The notes below the pieces were generated by a model. It did no database searches. It was not told the origin of the DNA and saw nothing but the letters and a program-made list of their open reading frames with translations. A stretch of 20,132 nucleotides of DNA from a virus. The position numbers and the translations under genes were made by a program. Positions within the stretch are counted from its first letter, which is position 1; each line of letters starts with the position of its first letter. Positions 1 to 7,340 of this stretch are shown one piece after another. Location of the stretch: positions 1-20,132 of the IMG/VR virus record IMGVR_UViG_3300028840_000175. The stretch is one strand, 5' to 3'.

Positions 1-1
1 G

Positions 2-142
2 AGCCAGGCTGTGGAAAATATTCAACTACTTAATGAGGCCTTGGCCCGCCTGGAGGCGTTCAAGAACGCCAATCCTTCCAACGAGACGGTGGAAACCCTC
101 GTGGATGACTTTGTGGCCGCAATCAATACCGAGGTAAGATAA
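2..142 (+). CDS. Partial CDS, C-terminal 46 residues of an unknown helical protein
   Basis: The only open + frame at the left edge ends in TAA at 140-142 and has no start inside the window. The visible 46 residues are rich in Leu, Ala, Glu and Asn, with charged and hydrophobic residues alternating as in an amphipathic helix or short coiled coil. There are no Cys or His motifs. The TAA overlaps the ATG of the next gene by one base (TAATG), so the two are probably co-transcribed and translationally coupled. I do not recognise the family. Its position just upstream of the packaging genes is the only hint of role. Confidence 0.7.
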   Translation, partial: SQAVENIQLLNEALARLEAFKNANPSNETVETLVDDFVAAINTEVR

Positions 143-738
143 TGGCTGAAGTGCTAATTGATCAAACCACTAATGCGTTTCAAACTAACTGGGGCGGAGG
201 AGCCTCATATGAGGGCCAACTATTTACCGTACCCTCCGGGGAGCTTTGGTGGGTAGAGGAAATTTCAGTATTCGGTGACGGAATCGGTGCAGGGGAGGAC
301 TGGAATACGTATGGGGCGTACTGCCATATTGGTATCTGTAAGCACTGGACGGACCTGAATCCTAACAATGGTTTCCAGTACGGCTGGGCGGTTGGATGCG
401 TCGATAGTGGTGGTTCGGAAAAGAAACACACATGGAACATGAAGAATCCTCAATATCCTAATGGAATTCTGTGTTATCCTGCCAACATGTACTATTTTTA
501 TGTGCGTATTGCGGACTCTGGGTTTTCTTCTGCGGGAGGAGGAAACATTCGAGGATCTGTAGGATACGCAGAGCATGCAAGTTGTAAGGCGATTGATTCT
601 TCCAACTCTGGTGGGACATGGAACATCCCCGCCTCCTGGGTTACTGATCCGAATGACCTTCGTTTTGAGATGGTTGGTACAAAAGCAGGCGGTGGTGGTG
701 GAGCCTCCTTCGGAGCCAGCGGTAACTGGAGCTTTTAA
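142..738 (+). CDS. Hypothetical glycine/aromatic-rich protein upstream of terminase
   Basis: 198 residues from an ATG preceded by GAGGTAAG about 7 nt away. The composition is unusual: many Gly, Trp, Tyr, Asn and Ser, few charged residues, and a Gly-rich C-terminal stretch (about residues 181-195) ending in an aromatic. A segment near residues 28-44 (TVPSGELWWVEEISVF) alternates polar and hydrophobic residues like beta strands. No signal peptide or membrane helix is seen. This looks like a secreted or virion-surface beta-rich protein, such as a small fibre, spike or decoration, rather than an enzyme. That is inference from composition alone. The stop is followed one base later by the TTG start of TerS, and the terminase ribosome site lies inside this gene's last codons. 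Confidence 0.7.
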   Translation: MAEVLIDQTTNAFQTNWGGGASYEGQLFTVPSGELWWVEEISVFGDGIGAGEDWNTYGAYCHIGICKHWTDLNPNNGFQYGWAVGCVDSGGSEKKHTWNMKNPQYPNGILCYPANMYYFYVRIADSGFSSAGGGNIRGSVGYAEHASCKAIDSSNSGGTWNIPASWVTDPNDLRFEMVGTKAGGGGGASFGASGNWSF

Positions 739-742
739 TTTG
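728..742 (+). promoter_or_regulatory. Ribosome binding site that sets a TTG start for TerS
   Basis: GGAG at 728-731, then 8 nt, then TTG at 740-742. The site lies in the last codons of the upstream gene, whose TAA is at 736-738. Ribosomes finishing that gene would stop almost on top of the TTG, which favours coupled initiation. No ATG or GTG in this frame nearby has a comparable site. Confidence 0.6.
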
Positions 743-1252
743 AACTGGGATCTGGCGAAAAGACTACCGGCATACCCGGAGATCACCCCGGAAGCTGTGA
801 AGCTTTATCTCTCGTACCTGTCCATCAAAGGAGTGAAACGTCACTCCGCTATCATGGCAGGTATCGAGCCGTCCAGGCTCCGGGCATTGATCAAGAAAGA
901 CAACGAGCTTGCTGCATTGGAGCAGGCTGCACTTGAAGAGTATCATGAGCAGATTGACATGGAGATCCACAGTCGTGCGATCACCGGTCAGAAGAAAGCT
1001 GTTTACTTCAAAGGAAAAATTATCGGGTACGATACGGTGAAGTCCGACAGGCTGTTGGAGTTCATGGCCCGAGCAAACAATCCGGAGAAATACCGGGAGC
1101 ACGTCCAAGTGGATGCTACAGTCCGTGCCGGTGTCCTGGTCGTGCAGCAATCTTTGGACCCTGACGATTGGGAGAAACAATATGGTGACATGCGAACTGA
1201 CAAAAAACGAGTTGAGAGTGCTTGTACACAGCCGGATCAAACCAGCGAGTAG
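740..1252 (+). CDS. terS: Terminase small subunit (TerS)
   Basis: The small terminase recognises the phage genome's packaging site and loads TerL at the portal. I place the start at TTG 740: GGAG at 728-731 sits 8 nt upstream and the start lies one base after the previous TAA. This gives 170 residues, normal for TerS. Residues about 27-50 (KGVKRHSAIMAGIEPSRL) look like a helix-turn-helix. They are followed by a long charged helical stretch and a segment YDTVKSDRLLEFMARANNPEKY that recurs in phage small terminases and related HTH packaging proteins. The in-frame ATG at 575 would overlap the upstream gene by 164 bp and adds unconvincing sequence. The family call rests on the HTH, the size and the position two genes before TerL. 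Confidence 0.75.
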   Translation: MNWDLAKRLPAYPEITPEAVKLYLSYLSIKGVKRHSAIMAGIEPSRLRALIKKDNELAALEQAALEEYHEQIDMEIHSRAITGQKKAVYFKGKIIGYDTVKSDRLLEFMARANNPEKYREHVQVDATVRAGVLVVQQSLDPDDWEKQYGDMRTDKKRVESACTQPDQTSE

Positions 1253-1253
1253 T

Positions 1254-1556
1254 ATGACCTTCACATGCAAGCCTGGGGAGGCCGACAAGGCTTTAGTTGG
1301 TGCAGCCCAGGCCGCAGTATGGTGTAACGAGCGATTCGGGGACAACCTCGATCCCAAGCATGCCATGCAGTGCGTGCAACGGTTCATCGCTCAATGTCCC
1401 CATATGAAGTGCGGGACCTGCGGGTGGCGTAGTGAAGAGACCGGCAAATGTGGTCTGCACAATATTTCGGTTGGTGCTGGTGATAGATGTGACCACTACC
1501 GCCATGAGTTTAAAGTAGTTGATGACTGTACCCTGAACGGAGGAATTATCACATGA
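1254..1556 (+). CDS. Cys-rich small protein, probable zinc-binding, unknown function
   Basis: 100 residues from ATG 1254, one base after the TerS stop (TAGTATG). Nine cysteines are present. C53-x2-C56, C66-x2-H69 and C79-x-H81 form a plausible zinc-ribbon-like cluster in the C-terminal half (CGTCGW, then CGLH, then CDH). The N-terminal half is helical. An alternative start at ATG 1182 has a better ribosome site (GGGAG 7 nt upstream) and would add 24 residues, but it overlaps TerS by 71 bp and the added residues look like a shadow of the TerS frame. The gene ends in ATGA overlap with the next one. Lying between terS and terL suggests a packaging accessory or DNA-binding role, which is inference. 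I do not recognise the family. Confidence 0.7.
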   Translation: MTFTCKPGEADKALVGAAQAAVWCNERFGDNLDPKHAMQCVQRFIAQCPHMKCGTCGWRSEETGKCGLHNISVGAGDRCDHYRHEFKVVDDCTLNGGIIT

Positions 1557-1720
1557 CAAAGCAAAATATCATCAAGGCCGTGTTGAAGCTTATCCTGTTT
1601 GGACTCAAGCGTAACCCGATACTGCTTAGATGGTTTTTGCGGGAACTGATTAAAGCATGTGATATGCAAACTCTGGCATCAGTGACATTTAATATTAAGG
1701 ACAAATTGCGTGGCAAGTAA
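1553..1720 (+). CDS. Small basic hydrophobic protein (55 aa), unknown
   Basis: A short gene between the Cys-rich protein and TerL. ATG 1553 overlaps the upstream TGA (ATGA). GGAGG at 1539-1543 sits 9 nt upstream, a strong ribosome site that argues for real translation. The 55 residues are basic (many Lys and Arg) and hydrophobic. The segment IIKAVLKLILFGLKRNPILLRW is amphipathic with scattered lysines, so it looks more like a membrane-surface or nucleic-acid-binding helix than a clean transmembrane span. The stop overlaps the GTG start of TerL by 11 nt. No family is recognised. Without this gene there would be a 150-nt gap between neighbours that otherwise abut. Confidence 0.6.
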   Translation: MTKQNIIKAVLKLILFGLKRNPILLRWFLRELIKACDMQTLASVTFNIKDKLRGK

Positions 1721-3224
1721 CGTAGAATGGTTAATGCAGGACGGAAGGCTCCAAGCTTACCTGGATGGACAGCCGGTTACGTGGTTTCCACAACCGGGCA
1801 GCCAGGAGGCCTTCATGCGTTGCCCGATCTATGAAGCACTGCTTGCCGGTAACCGTGGCGGCGGTAAGACGGATACCTTGCTTATGGACTTCGCACAGGA
1901 AGTGGGGAAGGGCTATGGACGTGAATGGCGGGGTGTTCTCTTTCGCCGCACATACCCGGAACTGGATGACGTCGTGAACAAATCGCAGAAGTGGTTCCAG
2001 GAGATTTGGCCACTGGACGGACCAAACCCTGCGATCTTTAATGTGCAGAAGATGACATGGACCTGGAAGACTGGCGAAGTGTTGATGTTCCGGCACATGT
2101 CCAAAGAGAACGACTACCTGTCCTACCACGGTCACGCCTATCCTTGGATTGGATGGGAAGAATTGACGACGTGGCCGGACTCTGGCTGCTACACTCGTAT
2201 GTTCTCTTGCTGCCGTTCGAGTCACCCGGCTGTCGCGAAAAAGGCACGCTGCCGTTCGACGACCAACCCGTATGGCCCTGGGCATAACTGGGTGAAGAAA
2301 CGCTTCCGTCTGCCTATCGCCAACGAAAGAGTCATTGGGCCTGTGATCCGTGACAGTGTCAACCGTGCGGGTGACATCGAGCCGCCTCGTGTCGCTATCC
2401 GTAGCTCACTGGCTGAGAACAAGATTCTATTGATCGCTGACCCGACGTACATCCAGAAGCTGAAGGCCTCTGCCCGTAATGCAGCCGAGCTTGCAGCATG
2501 GATCGACGGAGACTGGGACATCACCTGCGGTGGTATGTTCGATGATATTTGGAACACCCATATCCACGTCATCGAGGACATCCCATATGAGATGCTACTC
2601 CGGTCCAAGTGGAAGTTGAACAGAGCATACGACCACGGGCAGGCCAAGCCGTTCTCTGTAGGATGGTGGGCTGAGTCCAATGGTGAAGGCCTGGAGTTCA
2701 ACGGCAAGATCTACGGCCCTGTGAAGGGTGACCTGATCCTGTTCGATGAATGGTATGGCTACACCGGTGAGGATAATGAAGGTATCAACATGCCGTCCTC
2801 CAAGATTGCTGAAGGCATCCTGGAGCGTGAATATCGCATGGGACTGAAGGGACGTATTAAGAGAGGTCCAGCCGACTCTCAGATCTTCGCCAAGCATGAT
2901 GGATCTACGTCACCTGCCAGTGAGATGAAAAGGAAAAGAGTGTACTGGGATTCCGTAGACAAGTCTGCCGGATCACGGGCACAAGGCTGGGAACGAATCA
3001 GAGAGTATCTGACCGGTGCCGTACCTGTAGGTGATGGCTACCGTGAAGAGGCTGGAATGTTTGTCTGTGAGAGAAATACTGAATGGCGTAGAACTGTGCC
3101 ATGTCTCCCACGTAGTGACACTAACCTAGATGACGTTAATACCAAAGTCGAAGATCACGCTGGTGACATGACTCGGTATCGAGTACGATGGACTCGTAAA
3201 TCAATTACACGAAGGAAATGGTAA
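1710..3224 (+). CDS. terL: Terminase large subunit (TerL), packaging ATPase and nuclease
   Basis: 504 residues from GTG 1710 (AAGG 9 nt upstream). TerL drives DNA into the prohead by ATP hydrolysis and cuts the concatemer. The ATPase domain shows Walker A GNRGGGKT (residues 47-54), a Walker B-like YPWIGWEEL (144-152) with Glu150/151 as acid and catalytic residues, and a coupling-motif segment STTNPYGPGHNW (183-194). The RNaseH-like nuclease domain shows acidic residues in the expected order: D308 in AYDHG, D346 in LFDEW and D389 in GPADS. A final DHAGDMTRY (482-490) resembles the usual C-terminal acid motif. Length is normal and all key residues are present. The stop TAA overlaps the portal ATG by one base. 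Confidence 0.95.
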   Translation: MASNVEWLMQDGRLQAYLDGQPVTWFPQPGSQEAFMRCPIYEALLAGNRGGGKTDTLLMDFAQEVGKGYGREWRGVLFRRTYPELDDVVNKSQKWFQEIWPLDGPNPAIFNVQKMTWTWKTGEVLMFRHMSKENDYLSYHGHAYPWIGWEELTTWPDSGCYTRMFSCCRSSHPAVAKKARCRSTTNPYGPGHNWVKKRFRLPIANERVIGPVIRDSVNRAGDIEPPRVAIRSSLAENKILLIADPTYIQKLKASARNAAELAAWIDGDWDITCGGMFDDIWNTHIHVIEDIPYEMLLRSKWKLNRAYDHGQAKPFSVGWWAESNGEGLEFNGKIYGPVKGDLILFDEWYGYTGEDNEGINMPSSKIAEGILEREYRMGLKGRIKRGPADSQIFAKHDGSTSPASEMKRKRVYWDSVDKSAGSRAQGWERIREYLTGAVPVGDGYREEAGMFVCERNTEWRRTVPCLPRSDTNLDDVNTKVEDHAGDMTRYRVRWTRKSITRRKW

Positions 3225-4720
3225 TGGCTAACAACACAGAACCTAATGTTGCAACTACAAGTTTGGCCTACAATGCGATGGAGCCTGAGTGGTATAAAGC
3301 CACCACAGTTTTGGCCGGTACTCAGTCTATGCGTGACGCAGGGGCAGCGATGACTCCCCAGCATGAGCACGAATCTGACGAGACGTACAAAGAGCGTGTA
3401 GCCGCCAACGTTCTATTCAACGTCTCGGACATTACGTTGAGCACATGGGTAGGTAAGCCATTCTCCGCGTCGATCCAATACACGGAAGACTTCACGCCGG
3501 AACTGAAGCCGTGGACCGAGGACATCGACCTGCAAGGGAACAACCTGGACGTGTTCGCACGCCAAGTATTCCGTAAAGGAATCTCCCACGCACTGACCCA
3601 CGTTCTCATCGACCATCCGCGTATTAGCTATGATCCCGCTCGTTCTGCACAGGATGATATGGATGAGAACATTCGTCCGTACTGTGTACACATCGCTCCT
3701 GAGGATCTGTTGTTTGCCGAGAGCACACGTCGTGACGGTAAGGAAATCCTTACGCATGTCAGAATTCGTGAGCTAGTGACATACCGTGACGGCTGGGAAG
3801 AAGTTATCGAAGAGCGTGTGAAGGTCCTTGACCTTGTCACGATCTGGGAAGACGCTGAAGGAAACCCTCTACCTGATCCTATTGAGAAGGTACAGGTCAC
3901 GATCTGGACCTGGGACAGTGACTCTGAGGAATGGGTCGAAGGTCCCGCATGGTATATGGACATTGATGTCATCCCCCTAGTGACATTCTACTCCAACCGT
4001 ACAGGCTTCATGACAGGCAAGTCTCCGTTGCTTGACCTGTTTGACTTGAACATCCGTCACTGGCAGTCTATGTCTGACCAGATTGCTATCCTGACTGTCA
4101 CGCGGTTCCCTCTGCTGGCATGCTCCGGCGGTGACGGCGAAGATGACGGCGAAGGCAACCACCTGGTTGTTGGGCCTAAGGAGTGGTTGTTCGCTTCTGA
4201 TCCTTCTGCCAAGTTCTACTATGTCGAGCACCGTGGTGCCGCAATCAAGGCAGGCTCTGAAGACCTGGCCGAACTGGAAAAGAGAATGAAGTCCTACGGG
4301 GCCGAGTTTATGAAAGAGGCACCGGACCGTCAGACCGCCAGTGCTCGTAACCTTGAATCCTCTGAAGCAATGTCACCGCTTCAGGATGTTGTCTACAGAT
4401 TCAACGATGCCTTGACGCAGATCATGTGGTACATGGCATATTGGATTAACAAAGAACTGCAAGGCAAGGCTTTCTTGCCGACCGATTTTACAGCCGCTGA
4501 TGCAGCCCAGCTTCAGACGCTTACTGAAACGTGGAAGGAAGGAGGACTCTCTGATGAAGCTTACCTAAAGGAATTGCAACGCCGTAGCATCCTAGACGAG
4601 CACTTTGATTTTGCGAAGAATAAGACGCAACTCAAAGCCGCAGCAAAAGAGCAAGCAGCAAAAGCAGCCGCGATGGCTACTGTAGCCACAGCAAAACAAG
4701 AAGATACCGAGACGGTATAA
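3224..4720 (+). CDS. Portal protein, DUF4055 type
   Basis: 498 residues. The portal forms the dodecameric ring at one capsid vertex through which DNA enters and leaves and to which TerL and the connectors dock. The N-terminal region (residues 19-82), with EPEWYKATTVLAGTQSMRDAG and later NVLFNVSDITLSTWVGKPFS, matches my memory of the DUF4055 phage family, which occupies the portal position. The C-terminus is an Ala/Lys/Gln-rich helix, as is usual for portals. I start at ATG 3224, where GAAGGA (3211-3216) sits 7 nt upstream. The in-frame ATG at 3218 would be one base from that site. Position between TerL and scaffold agrees. Confidence 0.9.
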   Translation: MANNTEPNVATTSLAYNAMEPEWYKATTVLAGTQSMRDAGAAMTPQHEHESDETYKERVAANVLFNVSDITLSTWVGKPFSASIQYTEDFTPELKPWTEDIDLQGNNLDVFARQVFRKGISHALTHVLIDHPRISYDPARSAQDDMDENIRPYCVHIAPEDLLFAESTRRDGKEILTHVRIRELVTYRDGWEEVIEERVKVLDLVTIWEDAEGNPLPDPIEKVQVTIWTWDSDSEEWVEGPAWYMDIDVIPLVTFYSNRTGFMTGKSPLLDLFDLNIRHWQSMSDQIAILTVTRFPLLACSGGDGEDDGEGNHLVVGPKEWLFASDPSAKFYYVEHRGAAIKAGSEDLAELEKRMKSYGAEFMKEAPDRQTASARNLESSEAMSPLQDVVYRFNDALTQIMWYMAYWINKELQGKAFLPTDFTAADAAQLQTLTETWKEGGLSDEAYLKELQRRSILDEHFDFAKNKTQLKAAAKEQAAKAAAMATVATAKQEDTETV

Positions 4721-4739
4721 TTAACGAAAGGATAACGAG

Positions 4740-5534
4740 ATGTTTGATTTCGCAGCCAACAAAGAAGTAGCAGACCTGACAAACGTTCCCAAGAACATGC
4801 ACGCATTCTATGAGCCAAAAGATCCTGAGGATGATTCCCAGGGATATCAACTGTGCCAGAACAACCCCGTGGTATCCACCGCCGTTGGAATCATCACCGG
4901 CCAGCAGACCGCCCTGCAAAAAGAACGTAAGGCGAAAGCCGCCAACGCAGTGGACCTGAGTCCTCTGAGCGAGTACGGCACAGATCCCGCAGCCATCGCC
5001 GAGGCCTTCAACCAGAAGACCACGCAGTTGGAAGCACAGATCAAGGACAGTGGTGCCGTCAAGACACAGATCGAGGACATGAAGCGTGAGATGACCACAG
5101 CCCACGCCGCCGCCCTCAAGGCCGAGCAGGACAAGAATCAGAACCTGACATCCCAGTTGGATGACTACATGGTCAACACGCAGATTGCCACTGCGGCCAC
5201 CGCCTTCCCTGGGCTTGACCCCACGCTGGTTGCCCCGTTCGTCCGTAAGCACCTCCAGGTTGATGTGGACCAGTCCACCCAGAAGCGTACCGTGCAGGTC
5301 CTGGACAAGGACGGAAGCCCCCGGTACTCCATGGATCGCCCCGGTGAGTTGGCCGGTGTTGGTGAGCTTCTTGCCGACATGAGCAAGAGCGACAAGTACG
5401 CCCGGCTGTTCCCCTCCCAGCACCGTAGTGGAGCGGACACCAAGCCCAACGATGGCGTGCGTCGTCCTTCCCGTAAGGATGCGGACCTGAGCCCCGCAGC
5501 CCGGATCTCCAGAGGGCTGGCTAACCGAAGCTAA
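4740..5534 (+). CDS. Capsid scaffolding protein (probable)
   Basis: 264 residues from ATG 4740 with AAAGGA 7 nt upstream. A scaffold templates prohead assembly inside the shell and is later expelled or degraded. Residues about 83-143 are charged, Ala/Gln/Lys/Glu-rich and almost free of aromatics, a typical coiled coil. Residues 150-225 contain a more folded part ending SDKYARLFPSQHR. The last 25 residues are basic (RRPSRK... SRGLANRS), like the coat-binding tail of known scaffolds. It sits exactly between portal and major capsid protein. No serine-protease motif is seen, so this phage appears to use a separate scaffold rather than a protease-fused one. Confidence comes from shape and position, not a named family match. 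Confidence 0.78.
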   Translation: MFDFAANKEVADLTNVPKNMHAFYEPKDPEDDSQGYQLCQNNPVVSTAVGIITGQQTALQKERKAKAANAVDLSPLSEYGTDPAAIAEAFNQKTTQLEAQIKDSGAVKTQIEDMKREMTTAHAAALKAEQDKNQNLTSQLDDYMVNTQIATAATAFPGLDPTLVAPFVRKHLQVDVDQSTQKRTVQVLDKDGSPRYSMDRPGELAGVGELLADMSKSDKYARLFPSQHRSGADTKPNDGVRRPSRKDADLSPAARISRGLANRS

Positions 5535-5566
5535 CCCCTAGGGATTCAGTAGTTTAAAAAATTAAG

Positions 5567-5601
5567 CGTCCGATAAAGTTTATGCTTGACTTTATCGGAC
5601 G
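5567..5601. promoter_or_regulatory. Perfect 13-bp inverted repeat overlapping the capsid promoter (operator or terminator)
   Basis: CGTCCGATAAAGT at 5567-5579 is exactly matched by its reverse complement at 5589-5601. One extra wobble pair each side leaves a loop of about 7 nt. The right arm covers half of the -35 hexamer and the first 10 bases of the spacer of the promoter below, the usual place for a repressor or activator site. As RNA it would form a strong hairpin followed by TTTCTGTT, so it could also end transcription arriving from the scaffold gene. The downstream U-run is imperfect, so I rate the operator reading at least as likely. Confidence 0.6.
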
Positions 5602-5614
5602 TTTCTGTTATCAT
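5582..5614 (+). promoter_or_regulatory. Sigma70-like promoter with extended -10, upstream of major capsid gene
   Basis: TTGACT at 5586-5591, a 17-nt spacer and TATCAT at 5609-5614, with TG at 5606-5607 forming an extended -10. Each hexamer matches 5 of 6 consensus bases. The box is preceded by ATGC, and the same ATGCTTGAYT recurs in the promoter at 11647. The predicted start near 5621 gives a leader of about 110 nt before the capsid ATG. This would let the capsid gene be transcribed independently of the packaging genes. Confidence 0.65.
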
Positions 5615-5731
5615 ACCACTATAGAGCACTGGCTACATAAGGGCGACCCTTGGCCGAACCGAGATGGTTTTCAAATGTGCAACTGGAATGTAACGTAACG
5701 AAAACTGTATTGTAAACCAAGGAGAACAAAG
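5615..5731 (+). other. Leader of the capsid gene with a small hairpin
   Basis: No gene is present. AAGGG (5639-5643) and CCCTT (5647-5651) form a 5-bp stem with a 3-nt loop, and flanking GGC/GCC may extend it after an internal loop. The capsid ribosome site AAGGAGA at 5719-5725 is strong and well spaced (about 7 nt). A very short ATG frame at 5664 has no ribosome site. A hairpin near the 5' end could stabilise the abundant capsid mRNA, which is inference. Confidence 0.4.
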
Positions 5732-6649
5732 ATGGCTAGTGTAACCCTTGCCGAGTCGGCAAAACTTTGTCAAGACGAAATGATCCAGGGCGTGATCGAA
5801 AGTATCGTGACCGTGGACAACTTTTATGAGTTGCTGCCCTTCCAAGGCATTGATGGTAACGGTTTGACATACAACCGTGAGAACGCCCTAGGTGACGTCG
5901 AGAGCATCGGTGTTGCGGGTACTATCACTGCGAAGGCTGCTGCAACCTTCACCCAAGTCACTTCCAGCCTGACCAAGATCATCGGTGACGCCGAAGTTGA
6001 CCAAATGCTGCAAGCCACTCGTTCCAGCATCAACGACCAGACTGGTACGCAGATTGCCTCCAAGGCCAAGTCTGCCGGTCGTAACTACCGTAACCAGTTG
6101 ATCAACGGTTCCGGTGCGGCGGATGAGTTCAACGGTCTTATCAACCTCTGTGCATCCGGCCAAAAGGTTGCCACAGGTGCGAACGGTGGAGCCCTGAGCT
6201 TCGAGTTCATGGATGAGTTGCTTGACCTTGTCACGGCCAAAGACGGCCAGGTTGACTACATTGCCATGCACGCCCGTACACGTCGTTCGTACAAGACGTT
6301 GCTTCGTGCTCTCGGTGGTGTGACCATGGATGAGGTCTTCACCCTTCCTTCTGGGAAGCGTATGCTGGCCTACTCCGGCGTGCCTGTGTTCCGTAACGAC
6401 AACATCCCCATCACCCAGACCAAGGGTACTGGTTCTGCTCAGACAACCATCTTCGCGGGTGTGTTTGATGACGGTAGCCAGAAGATGGGTCTCGCAGGTC
6501 TGTCTGCTCGTAACGCTTTCGGTCTCATGATCGACGACGTTGGAATCAGCGACACCAAGGACGAGCGTATCTGGCGTGTGAAGTGGTACTGCTCTCTGGC
6601 CCTCTTCAGTGAGTTGGGTCTGGCCTGTGCTGACGGAATCACTAACTAA
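5732..6649 (+). CDS. Major capsid protein, HK97-like fold
   Basis: 305 residues. This is the shell subunit of the head. The sequence follows a recognisable family pattern: an N-terminal helix with TLAESAKL, then LPFQGIDGNGLTYNREN (residues 35-51), GDAEVDQMLQATRS (85-98), LINGSGAADEFNGL (123-136), a central YIAMHARTRR, and a C-terminal W/Y-containing strand before GLACADGITN. LTYNREN and GDAEVD recur in a group of HK97-fold coat proteins that I recall from many siphoviruses. There is no obvious N-terminal delta domain or protease site, consistent with the separate scaffold upstream. It has its own promoter, a strong AAGGAGA site and a terminator directly behind it, as expected for the most abundant virion protein. 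Confidence 0.88.
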   Translation: MASVTLAESAKLCQDEMIQGVIESIVTVDNFYELLPFQGIDGNGLTYNRENALGDVESIGVAGTITAKAAATFTQVTSSLTKIIGDAEVDQMLQATRSSINDQTGTQIASKAKSAGRNYRNQLINGSGAADEFNGLINLCASGQKVATGANGGALSFEFMDELLDLVTAKDGQVDYIAMHARTRRSYKTLLRALGGVTMDEVFTLPSGKRMLAYSGVPVFRNDNIPITQTKGTGSAQTTIFAGVFDDGSQKMGLAGLSARNAFGLMIDDVGISDTKDERIWRVKWYCSLALFSELGLACADGITN

Positions 6650-6663
6650 GAAACCCTAATCCA

Positions 6664-6692
6664 GGGCCGGGCATGTCCCGGCCTTGTTTTTG
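6664..6692 (+). terminator. Rho-independent terminator after major capsid gene
   Basis: GGCCGGG (6665-6671), a 5-nt loop and CCCGGCC (6677-6683), followed by TTGTTTTTG. It lies 15 nt after the capsid stop. The T-run merges into the first of the twin palindromes that follow. Confidence 0.88.
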
Positions 6693-6743
6693 TCTACATA
6701 TATGTAGACATGTTTCGAAGTTTTGTCAACAAATATATAGACA
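6688..6743. repeat. Twin 23-bp direct repeats, each a TGTC-N12-GACA palindrome
   Basis: Copy 1, core 6691-6710, is TGTCTACATATATGTAGACA, a perfect 20-bp palindrome. Copy 2, core 6724-6743, is TGTCAACAAATATATAGACA, nearly palindromic at its ends. Including a leading TTT, the copies match at 20 of 23 positions, and their centres are 33 bp apart, about three helical turns. The arrangement looks like a double operator for a dimeric DNA-binding protein. I find no good sigma70 promoter around it, although it lies just where a promoter for the next gene would be expected. A recombinase or other site is possible. Confidence 0.7.
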
Positions 6744-6761
6744 AATGGAAAGGAATTACCC

Positions 6762-7322
6762 ATGGCTGAAGCTTTCTACATGGTATCTCTACCCGCGTCG
6801 GCAAAGACGCACTTGAAGAATGGTAAGGACAAAGTTGTTGTGTCCGCCGAATCCGGAGCCGAGGCTCTATTGGTAGCCAAAGCTGCCGTTCATCTGCCTT
6901 CCGACGCTGCCTGGGCTGCTGCAACCGCAACCGCTCTCGCTCACGTCACAGACCTTGAGGGATGGCGGGCAAAGGTGACGCTGAGCACCGGTGGAGCCGT
7001 TGTCGAGACAGTGACTGTCACTGCCGCATCTGGTGATGATTTTGATGACATCGGGGGTGATCTGGTGACAGCGTTGAATGCGACGACATCCATCGCCAAC
7101 GCCGCATACGCCACACCGAACCTGACCGTAGCCGCTATCGCTGACGGCCTGGGCGATCACACGCTCACCGTTGCGTTCCTACCTCCTACGACCTGGGACG
7201 ACGACACAATTGAGTTCAGTTCGCTGTTTGGTGCCATTGTCCATGAAGGTATCGCCGGTGCTGATGTCACTGTCGTGTTGAACGACGTTGTCGCTCCAAC
7301 CAAGCTGTACGAAGTCAACTAA
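6762..7322 (+). CDS. Probable capsid accessory (decoration-like) virion protein
   Basis: 186 residues from ATG 6762 with AAAGGA 7 nt upstream. It is rich in Ala, Thr, Val and Asp, with alternating patterns (KVTLSTGGAVVETVTVTAASGDDFDD, residues about 71-95) that suggest a beta-sandwich. No Cys or membrane helix is seen. It follows the major capsid gene directly and is bracketed by terminators on both sides, as is common for abundant virion proteins that coat or stabilise the shell. The decoration role is inferred from position and composition, and I do not recognise a named family. How it is transcribed is unclear: either read-through of the capsid terminator or a non-standard promoter in the twin-palindrome region. 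Confidence 0.6.
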   Translation: MAEAFYMVSLPASAKTHLKNGKDKVVVSAESGAEALLVAKAAVHLPSDAAWAAATATALAHVTDLEGWRAKVTLSTGGAVVETVTVTAASGDDFDDIGGDLVTALNATTSIANAAYATPNLTVAAIADGLGDHTLTVAFLPPTTWDDDTIEFSSLFGAIVHEGIAGADVTVVLNDVVAPTKLYEVN

Positions 7323-7340
7323 GCATTGATTTGCATTTAA

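Noticed and set aside
575-739. Upstream ATG extending TerS by 55 codons
   Set aside because: It would overlap the 142-738 gene by 164 bp, lacks a good ribosome site, and the added residues are not TerS-like. The TTG at 740 has GGAG at 8 nt.
4677-5423. A 248-codon open frame on the - strand, opposite the scaffold gene
   Set aside because: It is hydrophobic, Gly/Leu/Val-rich and reads against a high-GC, strongly biased + strand gene. It has no ribosome site or promoter and crosses the portal end. It is a shadow of the scaffold's codon bias.
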